Source of the DNA: Spirochaetaceae bacterium
Lineage (GTDB): Bacteria; Spirochaetota; Spirochaetia; Treponematales; Treponemataceae
NCBI GenBank assembly: GCA_017936665.1
Contig: JAGBFB010000025.1
Coordinates: 1-54,139, forward strand
Length of the DNA stretch: 54,139 nt
Reading direction: 5' to 3'
Below the pieces are notes generated by a model that ran no database searches, was not told the DNA's origin, and worked only from the letters and a program-made list of their open reading frames with translations. The position numbers and the translations under genes were made by a program. This document shows, piece after piece, positions 17,952-27,127 of this stretch (within the stretch, counting starts at the first letter, position 1; every line of letters begins with the position of its first letter).

Positions 17952-18602
17952 TTGGAAGTAAATAAAATTATTCATCATAGATTTTATGCAGAAGATATTA
18001 AAATTTGCAGAAAAGAAATTTTTAGATATTTAGGTTATTCAGATTCGCAAAATGGTGATAAAGAAAATCACTCTATAATAAATGAAATGATAGAAAAAAG
18101 TATTTCAGAAATAAAAAAAATAATGCAACCTCAATCACTTTATGAAATAATAAAAATTGATTCAACAAAATCAGAACTTAATACTGGAATAATAAAATTT
18201 GCAAACACAGAAATCAAAAGTTTTGATTTAGGAAAAAACATAAAAAACTGTGATTATTTAATTATTCTAGCATCAACTATAGGAAGTGGAATTGATTTGT
18301 TAATAAAAAAATATTCAAAAATAGATTCATCTTTTGCTTCAATTTTACAAGCAACTGGTTCTATGTTTATTGAATCCTATGTAAATGAATTAAATTTTTT
18401 ATTGAAAGAAGAAATAAAAAAAGATGGATATAAACTTCATCCAAGATTTAGTTCGGGATACGGTGATTTATCACTTACAACACAAAATATTTTTTTTACT
18501 TTACTACCATGTTGTCAAAAAATTGGTCTTACGCTCATGGATACTTTCACTATGGCTCCAGAAAAATCTATAACAGCTTTTATCGGTTTAGAAAAGGAAT
18601 GA
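17952..18602 (+). CDS. Methionine synthase reactivation (SAM-binding) subunit
   Basis: This 216-residue protein matches the C-terminal activation domain of cobalamin-dependent methionine synthase, which binds SAM and remethylates oxidised cob(II)alamin. The signature HPRFSSGYGDLSLTTQ and the following TMAPEKSITAFIGL are diagnostic. Here it is a separate protein, as in some clostridia and Thermotoga. The start is TTG, with AAGGTG 8-9 nt upstream. It is 6 bp from metH and surely acts with it. Confidence 0.9.
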   Translation: MEVNKIIHHRFYAEDIKICRKEIFRYLGYSDSQNGDKENHSIINEMIEKSISEIKKIMQPQSLYEIIKIDSTKSELNTGIIKFANTEIKSFDLGKNIKNCDYLIILASTIGSGIDLLIKKYSKIDSSFASILQATGSMFIESYVNELNFLLKEEIKKDGYKLHPRFSSGYGDLSLTTQNIFFTLLPCCQKIGLTLMDTFTMAPEKSITAFIGLEKE

Positions 18603-18608
18603 TACAAA

Positions 18609-21125
18609 ATGAAAAAAGAAAAAATTTTAGACTTAATCAAAAATCAAGTTTTATTTTTTGATGGAGGAACAGGTAGCGTCTTACAATCCATGGGATTACA
18701 ACCTGGAGAGCTTCCAGAAACTTGGAATATTACAAACCCAGATAAAATTATCAAATTACATCAAGATTATTTTTTATCAGGTGCAAATATAATAAAAACA
18801 AATACATTTGGAGCAAACTCAAAAAAGTTTGATGGAACAAATTATTCTCTTGAACAAATAATTTCTTCAGCTTTGAATAATGCAAAAAAAGCAAGGACTC
18901 TTGTAGAGCAATCAAACTCTGAATTTTCTAATGACACACATTTAATTGCCTTAGATATTGGTCCCTGCGGAAAACTTATAGAACCTTTAGGTGATATTTC
19001 TTTTGAAGAAGCAGTAAAACTTTTTTCAGAGACAATGGAAATAGGATTATTAAATGGCGCAGATTTAATTTTAATTGAAACTATGAATGATTGTTACGAA
19101 GCAAAATCTGCAATAATCGCTGCAAAAGAAACTATAGAAAAATTAGGAAATGATTATGATGTTCCAATTTTTGTAACAACTGTTTACGATGAAACAGGAA
19201 GAAGTTTAACAGGAACAAATATTGAAACAATGATAACAATTTTAGAAAGTCTTGGAGTTGATGCTCTAGGAATGAACTGTAGTTTAGGTCCAATCCAAAT
19301 GAAAAACTTTATTAAAGACTTTTCTAAAAATACAAATTTGCCAATCATCGTAAATCCAAATGCAGGGCTTCCAAGAACTAAAGATGGAAAAACAATTTAT
19401 GATATTTTACCAGAACAATTTTCTGAAATTGTAAGTGACTTTATTGCAGAAGGAGCTTCAATAATTGGTGGATGTTGTGGCACAACACCAGAACACATAA
19501 AACTATTAGTACAAAAAACAAAAGAAAAAAAATTATTAAATAAAAATAATTTATCGCAAAGTTTTTTTGAAAAAACTAATACAATAAAAATTTGCTCTAA
19601 TACAAAAATTGTTAAAATCGGAAAAAATGAAAAACCAGTTTTAATTGGAGAAAGAATAAATCCTACTGGCAAAAAAAGATTTAAACAAGCTCTAAGAGAA
19701 AATGATATTCAATATATTTTGCAAGAAGGAATTAAGCAAGAAGAAAACGGAGCAAATGTATTAGATGTAAATGTTGGTCTACCTGAAATTGATGAAACAA
19801 AAATGATGATTAACGTAATCAAGGAATTACAATCAGTTACAGATTTACCATTACAAATTGATACATCAAATCCTGAAACTATGGAACAAGCATTAAGAAT
19901 TTACAACGGAAAAGCTTTAATAAATTCTGTCAACGGAAAACAAGAAGTAATGGAGCAAATTTTTCCTTTAGTAAAAAAATACGGAGGAAGCGTTGTTGCT
20001 TTAACACTTGATGAAAACGGAATTCCAGAAGACTGTGAAGGTAGAATTGAAATTGCAAAAAAAATTTTATCAACTGCAAAAAAATATGGAATCAAAAAAG
20101 AAGAAATTATTTTTGATCCATTAACTATGGCAGTAAGTTCTAACGATAAAGCAGGAATTGAAACTTTAAAATGTGTAAAAATTTTAACAGAAGAATTTAA
20201 TGCAAACACAATTTTAGGAATTTCTAATATTTCTTTTGGATTACCACAACGAGAAATTTTAACATCTGCTTTTTTTACAATGGCATTAACAAATGGTTTA
20301 ACATGCGCAATTATGAATCCTAACTCATTGGAAATAATGAAAGCATATAATTCTTTTTGTACTTTATCAGGCAAAGATAAAAACTGTACAGACTATATTA
20401 GTTTTGCAGAAAACATAATTTCAAAGCAACCTGAAATTTTAGAACAAAATAAAACTAACAATCAAAATTCAGTTACAATTCAAAATTCTAATTCATTAAA
20501 CTCTGATACAATTGAATATGCAATTATAAAAGGATTAAAAGAACAAACAGTTTTTAAAACAAAAGAATTACTAAAAACAAAAACTGAAATTGAAATTATA
20601 AATGAAAATCTTATTCCAGCATTAGACATTGTAGGAAAAGGTTTTGAACAGAAAAAAATTTATCTACCACAATTATTACTTAGTGCAGAAGCTGTAAAAG
20701 CAGGATTTTCAATTTTGAAAGATAATTTAATTTCATCAGGAAGAACAGAAGAAATTAAAGGTGAAATAATTTTAGCAACAGTAAAAGGTGATATTCATGA
20801 TATCGGAAAAAATATTGTGAAAGTACTTTTAGAAAATTACGGATTTAAAGTTTACGATTTAGGGAAAGATGTTGAACCTGAAGAAATTGTTTCTTTATGT
20901 TTAGAAAAAAATATTAAACTTGTAGGACTCAGTGCCTTAATGACAACAACAGTTCCTGCAATGGAAGAAACAATAAAACTTATTAAAGAAAAATGTTCAG
21001 AATGTAAAGTTTGTGTAGGAGGAGCTGTTTTAACACAAGAATACTCTGACATGATTGGTGCGGACTTTTATGCAAAAGATGCTTTAGATACAGTAAAATT
21101 TGCACAAAAGATTTTTGTAAAATAA
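18609..21125 (+). CDS. metH: Cobalamin-dependent methionine synthase lacking the activation domain
   Basis: This 838-residue enzyme transfers methyl from methyl-tetrahydrofolate via B12 to homocysteine. Its domains in order are homocysteine-binding (about 1-300, zinc ligands C224, C289, C290), pterin-binding (about 340-600), the cobalamin cap helices (about 620-715) and the B12-binding Rossmann domain. H730 in GDIHDIGKN is the lower axial ligand, with LSALMTT and VGGAVL completing the B12 motif. The usual 300-residue activation domain is missing and is supplied by the preceding gene. It sits in an operon with a ZIP transporter, next to B12-uptake genes. Confidence 0.95.
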   Translation: MKKEKILDLIKNQVLFFDGGTGSVLQSMGLQPGELPETWNITNPDKIIKLHQDYFLSGANIIKTNTFGANSKKFDGTNYSLEQIISSALNNAKKARTLVEQSNSEFSNDTHLIALDIGPCGKLIEPLGDISFEEAVKLFSETMEIGLLNGADLILIETMNDCYEAKSAIIAAKETIEKLGNDYDVPIFVTTVYDETGRSLTGTNIETMITILESLGVDALGMNCSLGPIQMKNFIKDFSKNTNLPIIVNPNAGLPRTKDGKTIYDILPEQFSEIVSDFIAEGASIIGGCCGTTPEHIKLLVQKTKEKKLLNKNNLSQSFFEKTNTIKICSNTKIVKIGKNEKPVLIGERINPTGKKRFKQALRENDIQYILQEGIKQEENGANVLDVNVGLPEIDETKMMINVIKELQSVTDLPLQIDTSNPETMEQALRIYNGKALINSVNGKQEVMEQIFPLVKKYGGSVVALTLDENGIPEDCEGRIEIAKKILSTAKKYGIKKEEIIFDPLTMAVSSNDKAGIETLKCVKILTEEFNANTILGISNISFGLPQREILTSAFFTMALTNGLTCAIMNPNSLEIMKAYNSFCTLSGKDKNCTDYISFAENIISKQPEILEQNKTNNQNSVTIQNSNSLNSDTIEYAIIKGLKEQTVFKTKELLKTKTEIEIINENLIPALDIVGKGFEQKKIYLPQLLLSAEAVKAGFSILKDNLISSGRTEEIKGEIILATVKGDIHDIGKNIVKVLLENYGFKVYDLGKDVEPEEIVSLCLEKNIKLVGLSALMTTTVPAMEETIKLIKEKCSECKVCVGGAVLTQEYSDMIGADFYAKDALDTVKFAQKIFVK

Positions 21126-21152
21126 AATTTTATCAGGAGAAAAAAAATATTT

Positions 21153-21932
21153 ATGAGTTCAATTTTTTATGTTTTATTTATTCCATTAGCTGGAACAGTT
21201 TTAGGTTCTGCATTAGTTTTTTTTATAAAAAAAGAAATTAACCCACACCTACAAAAAACTTTATTAGGATTTGCTTCTGGTGTAATGGTTGCAGCTTCCA
21301 TTTGGTCTTTAATACTTCCTGCAATTTCAATAGCAGAAGAAAATGGAAACATCTCTTGGATTCCAGCTTCAGTTGGTTTTCTTTTAGGAATCTTCTTTTT
21401 ATTAATATTAGATTTAATTATTCCTCACTTACACAACAATGAAAACGAACCAGAAGGATTAAAATCTAATTTCAAAAAATCAACGATGTTAATCTTAGCA
21501 GTAACTCTTCATAATATTCCAGAAGGAATGGCTGTGGGTGTTGTTTATGCAAGTGTTGTTGCGGGAACTCAACAAATTTCTTTGGCAGCACTTATAAGTT
21601 TAGCAGTTGGTATTGCAATTCAAAACGCACCAGAAGGAGCTGTTATTTCAACTCCATTAAGAACAGCAGGAATGTCAAGAAGAAAATCATTTTTGTATGG
21701 CTCATTGTCAGGAGTTGTAGAACCAATAGCATCTGTAATTACAATTTTATTAACTTCACTTGTTCTTCCAATTTTACCATATCTATTATCTTTTGCAGCA
21801 GGTGCTATGGTTTATGTTGTTGTAGAAGAACTAATTCCAGATTTACACGAAGGCAAACATTCAAATTTAGGGGTAATAAGTTTTGCAATAGGTTTTGTCT
21901 TGATGATGATTTTAGACATAGCTCTTGGATAA
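21153..21932 (+). CDS. ZIP-family metal (zinc) transporter
   Basis: This 259-residue protein has about eight transmembrane segments. It has the paired ZIP metal-site motifs HNIPEGMAVG (TM4) and NAPEGAVIS (TM5). The His-containing loop LIIPHLHNNENE joins the two halves. ZIP proteins bring Zn2+ or related ions into the cytoplasm. It follows metH by 27 bp with a good binding site (CAGGAG), probably co-transcribed; MetH needs zinc, which gives a reason for the linkage (inference). Confidence 0.88.
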   Translation: MSSIFYVLFIPLAGTVLGSALVFFIKKEINPHLQKTLLGFASGVMVAASIWSLILPAISIAEENGNISWIPASVGFLLGIFFLLILDLIIPHLHNNENEPEGLKSNFKKSTMLILAVTLHNIPEGMAVGVVYASVVAGTQQISLAALISLAVGIAIQNAPEGAVISTPLRTAGMSRRKSFLYGSLSGVVEPIASVITILLTSLVLPILPYLLSFAAGAMVYVVVEELIPDLHEGKHSNLGVISFAIGFVLMMILDIALG

Positions 21933-21956
21933 AAATTTATTTTTTGATATATTCAC

Positions 21957-22090
21957 ATTTGCAAGTAACGGAATTAGGTGAAAATCCTAAGCGGTCCCGC
22001 CACTGTAACGTTTTAGAAATCTAAATCCATTGGAAAATTCCGAGAAGGTTGATTTTGCAATTAGCGTAAGCCAGGAGACGACTTGTAAAT
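21957..22090 (+). ncRNA. Cobalamin riboswitch
   Basis: The conserved core is plain: a segment with GGTGAAAATCC, then GCGGTCCCGCCACTGTAAC, and the B12 box GTAAGCCAGGAGAC at 22067-22081. The closing stem P1 is formed by ATTTGCAAG (21957-21965) and CTTGTAAAT (22082-22090). The element lies upstream of the BtuB-like gene, whose binding site AGGAGG is at 22111-22116. No terminator hairpin follows, so control is probably at translation, repressing uptake when B12 is plentiful. Confidence 0.95.
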
Positions 22091-22121
22091 CTAACATTAA
22101 TACAAACCCGAGGAGGAATGT

Positions 22122-24122
22122 ATGCCAGCTATCTCTTTTTTGAAGAATAAGATATTTCTTATTCTATTCATCTTACTATTTGTATCTTCTTTTGGATTTA
22201 CAGTAATAACAACAGTTGAAAAAACTTTTGTTATTACTGCAAACAGAACAAAAACAGAAGAAATAAAATCAAATGGTAATGTAACAATAATAACTTCAGC
22301 AGAAATTGCTAAATCCGGAAAAACATCTTTAAAAGAAATTTTACAATCCGCTACCAATGTACAAATTTCAGAAGGTACAAACGGAAATTCATCTTCAATT
22401 GTAAAAATGCGAGGCTCAGCAGGTGATAATCCATTTGCACAAGTTGTAATTTTATACAATGGACGAAGATTTAACAATCCAGACATGACACCACAAAATT
22501 TACTTTCAATTCCAATTTCACAAATTGAAAAAATTGAAATACTTGATGGTGGAGATTCTGCATTGTATGGTTCAGGCGCAATCGGAGGTGTTATAAATAT
22601 AATCACAAAAGAAAACACAAAAGGATTATCTTCATCAGCAAATATTAATTATGGAAGTTATAACGAAATATCAGCCAAAGGTGAAATTGGTTACGGTACA
22701 GAAAAACTTGGAATAAATTTTAATGGAAATTATAATCAAACAGATGGTTATAGAGATTACAGCAAATCAAAAAATTGGAATTTAGATTTAAATTTATTTT
22801 TTATCCCATTTGAAAATTTTAAAATAAAACCTTTTGCAAATTATTCAAGTGGAAAATTTGAATTAAGTGGATATTTAACAGAAGAAGAATTTTTAGAAAA
22901 TCCAAAACAAGCAAATATGATTTCAAAATCAAGCAAAGATAAAGGCGATTTTACAATTATATCTTCAGGAATAAATTCAGATTTACACATCACTGATAAA
23001 ATAATTTTTGAAATTCCTCTAACTTATAATTTTACAAATCGAAATTATGATAATTACGGATATTCAAAATACAAATATAATTCTTTTGAAACAAAACCAA
23101 AATTTACTTTTGAAACAGATTTGAAAAATATTAATTTTAGATCATTGTTAGGTTTTGATTTTTATTTTATTGATTATTTTGGATTTACATTTGATGATAT
23201 TAACAGAACAAATGAAATAAATAATTATAATATCAAGCAAATTGAAAATTCACCTTTCATAAGTTTATCATTTGAATTTCCATTCAATTTAATTTTTACA
23301 ACAAGTACAAGATATACATTTGCACTAATTAAAGCAACAAAAGAAATTGTAAACTTTTACGAAGAACAAAATTATGAATCTTTTGATTACAGTTTTGGTT
23401 TAACATATTTAATAAAAGAAAATTTTTCTATCTTTGCAAAATACAATACACTTTTTAGATTACCTTTTGTAGATGAAAAAACTGCACTCACATTTTACTA
23501 TGGATATCACTATGCTGATTTTTACAAAGACTTAATGCCAGAACATGGATACAATGCAGAAACAGGAATTAAATTTACCCTCAAAGATAATTTATCATCT
23601 AAAATAAATTTTTTCTATATGTTAATGCATGATGAAATTGCTTATTCATCAATTTCATTCAGAAATGAAAATATGAATGACACAAAAAGAATTGGTGGAA
23701 ATTTATCTATAGATTACAAACCGCTAGATTTTATGAAATTCAATTTTTCATTAACTTATGTCAATGCTTATTTTGCAGAAGGCATAAATCAAAATAAAAA
23801 AATTCCATTGAATGCAGAATTTAAAGGGAATATGCAAATAGATTTTAATCTTCCTTTTGATACTATTATAAGTTTTGATTATTCTTACACAGGAAGTCAA
23901 TTCCAAGGGAATGATTATTCAAATTCATTAAAACAAATACCTGCTATAAATTTATTAGGTGCAACAATAAAATATACACCTAACAAATTAAATAACTGTC
24001 TTTCAGTAATTGCACGATTTAATAATATTTTAAATATTTCTTATCCAGAATATGTAACATATAATTGTTATTATCCTGCAAAACAATTTAATTTTAATTT
24101 ATCAGCAAGCTACAAATATTAA
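22122..24122 (+). CDS. btuB: TonB-dependent outer-membrane receptor, probable B12 receptor
   Basis: This 666-residue protein has a signal sequence (about 1-28). It has a TonB box-like start (about VEKTFVITANR), a plug domain (about 40-160, with VVILYNGRRFNNPD and DSALYGSGAIGGVINII) and a C-terminal beta barrel ending in an aromatic residue region (SASYKY). The cobalamin riboswitch in front shows that the substrate is cobalamin or a corrinoid. The stop overlaps the tonB start as TAATG. No btuC, btuD or btuF is in the window. Confidence 0.92.
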   Translation: MPAISFLKNKIFLILFILLFVSSFGFTVITTVEKTFVITANRTKTEEIKSNGNVTIITSAEIAKSGKTSLKEILQSATNVQISEGTNGNSSSIVKMRGSAGDNPFAQVVILYNGRRFNNPDMTPQNLLSIPISQIEKIEILDGGDSALYGSGAIGGVINIITKENTKGLSSSANINYGSYNEISAKGEIGYGTEKLGINFNGNYNQTDGYRDYSKSKNWNLDLNLFFIPFENFKIKPFANYSSGKFELSGYLTEEEFLENPKQANMISKSSKDKGDFTIISSGINSDLHITDKIIFEIPLTYNFTNRNYDNYGYSKYKYNSFETKPKFTFETDLKNINFRSLLGFDFYFIDYFGFTFDDINRTNEINNYNIKQIENSPFISLSFEFPFNLIFTTSTRYTFALIKATKEIVNFYEEQNYESFDYSFGLTYLIKENFSIFAKYNTLFRLPFVDEKTALTFYYGYHYADFYKDLMPEHGYNAETGIKFTLKDNLSSKINFFYMLMHDEIAYSSISFRNENMNDTKRIGGNLSIDYKPLDFMKFNFSLTYVNAYFAEGINQNKKIPLNAEFKGNMQIDFNLPFDTIISFDYSYTGSQFQGNDYSNSLKQIPAINLLGATIKYTPNKLNNCLSVIARFNNILNISYPEYVTYNCYYPAKQFNFNLSASYKY

Positions 24123-24787
24123 TGAAAAAATTTAATACAGAAAACAAAAGTATAATTTTCTCAATAATTTTTACTTTGATAATTTATATAATTGTTTTCT
24201 GTATTTTTAAAATTGATTTAAACAATACAACAAAAAATAATTATCAAAAAATAATAAATAAAAATATTATTAAAATTCAAATTTCATCAAACAAAGAAGA
24301 AAGTAAAACAACAGAAGATAATAAAAATCATATTCAAAAAGAAAATCTAAAAACAAATGAAAATTATTTTATTACAGAAACAAAAGAAAATAATATTAAA
24401 ACTCAAACAGATATTAAACTTTCTAAATCAAATGAAAACATAAATACAAATTTAACCCAAGAAAAAAATATTGAAGAAAATTTTTATCCAATTGAAATGG
24501 CAAAACAAATTACAGAAGATATTATCGATAAAAAAATAATTCAATATCTTGTTTATCCTGAAAAAGCAACAAGAAGAGGTATCGAGGGAGAAATAATTAT
24601 AAAAGTTAAAATTTCAAAAAATGGAAATTTATTAGACTATGAAATAATTTCAAAAAACAATAATCAAATTTTTGAAGAATCATCTATTAAAACAATAAAC
24701 AAAATTTTTCCGATAAAAGAATTAAATACAAAAAATACATTAGAAGATTTTTCAACAATTATTACTTTTGTTTACAAACTTAATTGA
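24122..24787 (+). CDS. TonB-like energy transducer
   Basis: This 221-residue protein has one N-terminal transmembrane helix (about 12-32) and a long Lys/Asn/Glu-rich periplasmic spacer. Its C-terminal TonB domain reads YPEKATRRGIEGEIIIKVKI. It would couple the inner-membrane ExbB/ExbD motor to the receptor encoded just before it. The usual Pro-rich spacer is replaced by a Lys/Glu/Asn-rich one. It is co-transcribed with btuB and thus under the riboswitch. Its last 36 bases overlap the convergent radical SAM gene. Confidence 0.88.
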   Translation: MKKFNTENKSIIFSIIFTLIIYIIVFCIFKIDLNNTTKNNYQKIINKNIIKIQISSNKEESKTTEDNKNHIQKENLKTNENYFITETKENNIKTQTDIKLSKSNENINTNLTQEKNIEENFYPIEMAKQITEDIIDKKIIQYLVYPEKATRRGIEGEIIIKVKISKNGNLLDYEIISKNNNQIFEESSIKTINKIFPIKELNTKNTLEDFSTIITFVYKLN

Positions 24788-26368
24788 ATTATTATTTACT
24801 AAAACTTTGCAAGAAAATTTTTGCGCATTAGACAAAAAGAATTTTAAATCTTGAGAATATTCACTCATCAAATCATCTGGATGATAGGATAATGACAACT
24901 CAGTATTTTCTCCATCAGAGTAAGAACGAGTTAAAGCGCCATTTAACATAATTATATCTTTTGTTAAAATAAAATATTTACTCAAATTTCTTTCAAATAA
25001 AATTTGATTTACAAATTCAATTTGTAATTTTTCAATTTCTTTATGATTACAAAATTCTTTATCTAATAATTTTTTATCTTCTAAAAACAAAACAAATTTT
25101 TCAAAAAAATTACTTGGTTTCATTTTTAACAAATGCATCAAAGAATTAAACCAAGTAACTGCTCGTCCTTGAGAATAAAATAAATTACATGCAATAGAAA
25201 TTTTTCTTGACTTTTCAATTTCTAATTTTGAAAATGTATCACTTTCTATTACATGATAAGGAGGTTGTAATTCATAAGACAAACTTAATTTATTTGCATC
25301 ATCAAACAAAGCTGTCCCAGGTAAAACAGATAAACAAAATAATTCAATATGATTTGGATAAAGTGAAATTGCAAAGTCAATACTATTTTTAAATCCTTCA
25401 TAATTATCCTTTGGTAATCCATAAATTAAATCAAAACCAAAAATTATTCCGTAGTCATTTAAAATACTAATCTTTTTAATAAAATCTTTTTTATTAAAAC
25501 TACGATTAACTGTTTTCAATACTTCTTCAGAAGCACTTTGTAAACCAATTTGCAAAGAACAATTAATTTTAGAAAATGCTTTTGCTAATTCAACATTTAA
25601 AAATTCTGCTCTACATTCAAAATGAAAAAAAATATTTTTTGCATGTTTGTGTATATAATTTATAATTTCTACTGCACGATTTTTATCAACATTGTAAGTT
25701 GGATCAAGTACGAAAATTTGTTTAATATCATTTTTTACAAACAAATCTAATTCTTCTTTTATTCTATCAAGAGAAAAATATTCAACTTTTTTATCGCCTT
25801 TTGATTCATAACAATAAGAACATTTAAAAGGACATCCTCTTGCAAGTTCCCACAAAGCGCCATCATATTTTTTTGGATTTAAAGTTTTATCTAAATAAGG
25901 TGATGTTAAATTTTCTAAAGATTCTCTTTTTCCATAAAATATTTTTTCTGTTGGAATGTCATTATTTAAAATTCTTTTAATAAGATTTTTTGTTACAACT
26001 TCACCTTCACCTGAAATTACAAAATCAAAATCCAAAAATGATTTTGGATTGGCTGTAACTTCTGGTCCACCTGCTATACAAATACAATCTGTTTTTTTTA
26101 AGTTTTTAGCAACTTCACTTAATAATTCTTTATTCCACACAAAAATTGAAAAACAATAAATATAACTATTTTGAGAAAGTAATATATTTGTAACTTGTTC
26201 AACACTAAGTTTTTGTTCAAGATTAAAATCTACAAGATTTACTTTTACATCAGTAAAATCACTTGATAATGTTTTTATCGAAGACGCAATACACGCAGCA
26301 CCTAGAGGCAAAGCCTGTGGAGAATTTTCGACGAGAACAGTACATACTGTAATTGATTTATTCTTCAT
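24752..26368 (-). CDS. B12-binding-domain radical SAM protein
   Basis: This 538-residue protein has an N-terminal cobalamin-binding Rossmann domain (about 1-130, with LPLGAACIASSIK and AGGPEVTANP). A radical SAM core follows with CPFKCSYC (C179, C183, C186) and a C-terminal DUF4080-like region. Such enzymes methylate or rearrange unactivated carbons, or use a B12 fold without B12. The reaction is not known. The start overlaps the end of the upstream gene by 11 bp, suggesting an operon of two. The position beside B12 uptake fits a B12-dependent function (inference). Confidence 0.85.
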   Translation of the reverse strand: MKNKSITVCTVLVENSPQALPLGAACIASSIKTLSSDFTDVKVNLVDFNLEQKLSVEQVTNILLSQNSYIYCFSIFVWNKELLSEVAKNLKKTDCICIAGGPEVTANPKSFLDFDFVISGEGEVVTKNLIKRILNNDIPTEKIFYGKRESLENLTSPYLDKTLNPKKYDGALWELARGCPFKCSYCYESKGDKKVEYFSLDRIKEELDLFVKNDIKQIFVLDPTYNVDKNRAVEIINYIHKHAKNIFFHFECRAEFLNVELAKAFSKINCSLQIGLQSASEEVLKTVNRSFNKKDFIKKISILNDYGIIFGFDLIYGLPKDNYEGFKNSIDFAISLYPNHIELFCLSVLPGTALFDDANKLSLSYELQPPYHVIESDTFSKLEIEKSRKISIACNLFYSQGRAVTWFNSLMHLLKMKPSNFFEKFVLFLEDKKLLDKEFCNHKEIEKLQIEFVNQILFERNLSKYFILTKDIIMLNGALTRSYSDGENTELSLSYHPDDLMSEYSQDLKFFLSNAQKFSCKVLVNNNSIKFVNKSNNC

Positions 26369-26993
26369 TTTCTTCTAAAGAAAACAATTCTTTAAAATAT
26401 GGAAGTGATAAAATCCAATCGCAAAAAACGTGCCATTCAGAAAGTTTATGATTTCTTCTTGAATAATACATTGAAATTGCATTTTCATAATTCAATGTTA
26501 CTGTTCTTTTTTGGTTATAACTTTCTGGCAAAAGTTGAATAATGCTATACCAAGAATCTTTGTTATTAGATTTATCTTTTAAAAACTCTTGTCTTAAATT
26601 TTCCAATGTATTTAGAATATTTTCCATACAATCTTTAGCACTATCAACCATTTTATCAGTACTAAAATCTGAAAGTTCAAAAGGTTTTGAATGAATTTTA
26701 TGCATTGTACTAGTTGAATTTGCTACAGTTCCAACTTTATAAGTATCAAACTCTTTCCACCAATAAATTGGTGCTGTAATATCAACACTTATAAAAATTT
26801 GACGAACAAATTTTCGATGATCAGAACCAGCCTTACAAAGTTTTTTTCCTAATGATAAATCATTTGGACCAAAAACGAAATTTCCACTTGCATCAAAAGA
26901 ACTATCAAGTTTATCCCAACTATTCATAGGATTTCTTGCACCTCTAATAGCATTTTCAAAGTTCATTACAGATGTATTTTCTAATAAAATCAT
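26358..26993 (-). CDS. ThyX-like protein with degenerate active-site motif
   Basis: This 211-residue protein has no confident family name. The segment ITAPIYWWKEFDTYKVGTVA lines up with the ThyX (flavin-dependent thymidylate synthase) motif region around RHR...S. The later stretch NYENAISMYYSRRNHKLSEW resembles the ThyX part with the last substrate-binding arginine. The catalytic RHR is TYK here, so normal thymidylate synthase activity is doubtful. The start is the ATG at 26993, behind GGTGGTTGG; an upstream TTG frame is less likely. It is coupled to the radical SAM gene. The fold assignment is an inference from reading. Confidence 0.5.
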   Translation of the reverse strand: MILLENTSVMNFENAIRGARNPMNSWDKLDSSFDASGNFVFGPNDLSLGKKLCKAGSDHRKFVRQIFISVDITAPIYWWKEFDTYKVGTVANSTSTMHKIHSKPFELSDFSTDKMVDSAKDCMENILNTLENLRQEFLKDKSNNKDSWYSIIQLLPESYNQKRTVTLNYENAISMYYSRRNHKLSEWHVFCDWILSLPYFKELFSLEENEE

Positions 26994-27083
26994 TCCAACC
27001 ACCAAAATTTAATTTTACAACATTATATATTGAAATTTGATTTTGTACTATAGTTTTTACAAACTTAAGCTTACTTTTTTCTA

Positions 27084-27112
27084 TTGACAAAAAAATAATA
27101 ATCATTAGTATT
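27084..27112 (+). promoter_or_regulatory. Promoter with a Fur-family (probably Zur) operator
   Basis: TTGACA (27084-27089) and TAGTAT (27106-27111) form a promoter with a 16-bp spacer. A 19-bp palindrome AATAATAATCATTAGTATT (27094-27112), with 8 of 9 pairs matching, covers the spacer and the -10. It closely resembles Fur/Zur boxes. Given the zinc-binding product, Zur is the best guess. Confidence 0.65.
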
Positions 27113-27127
27113 TTTTATGGAGATTAC

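Noticed and set aside
19901-20374. 157-codon frame antisense to metH
   Set aside because: A shadow of metH; no binding site, no recognisable domain.
22097-22618. 173-codon frame antisense to the B12 receptor and riboswitch
   Set aside because: Contradicted by the riboswitch and the receptor gene on the plus strand.
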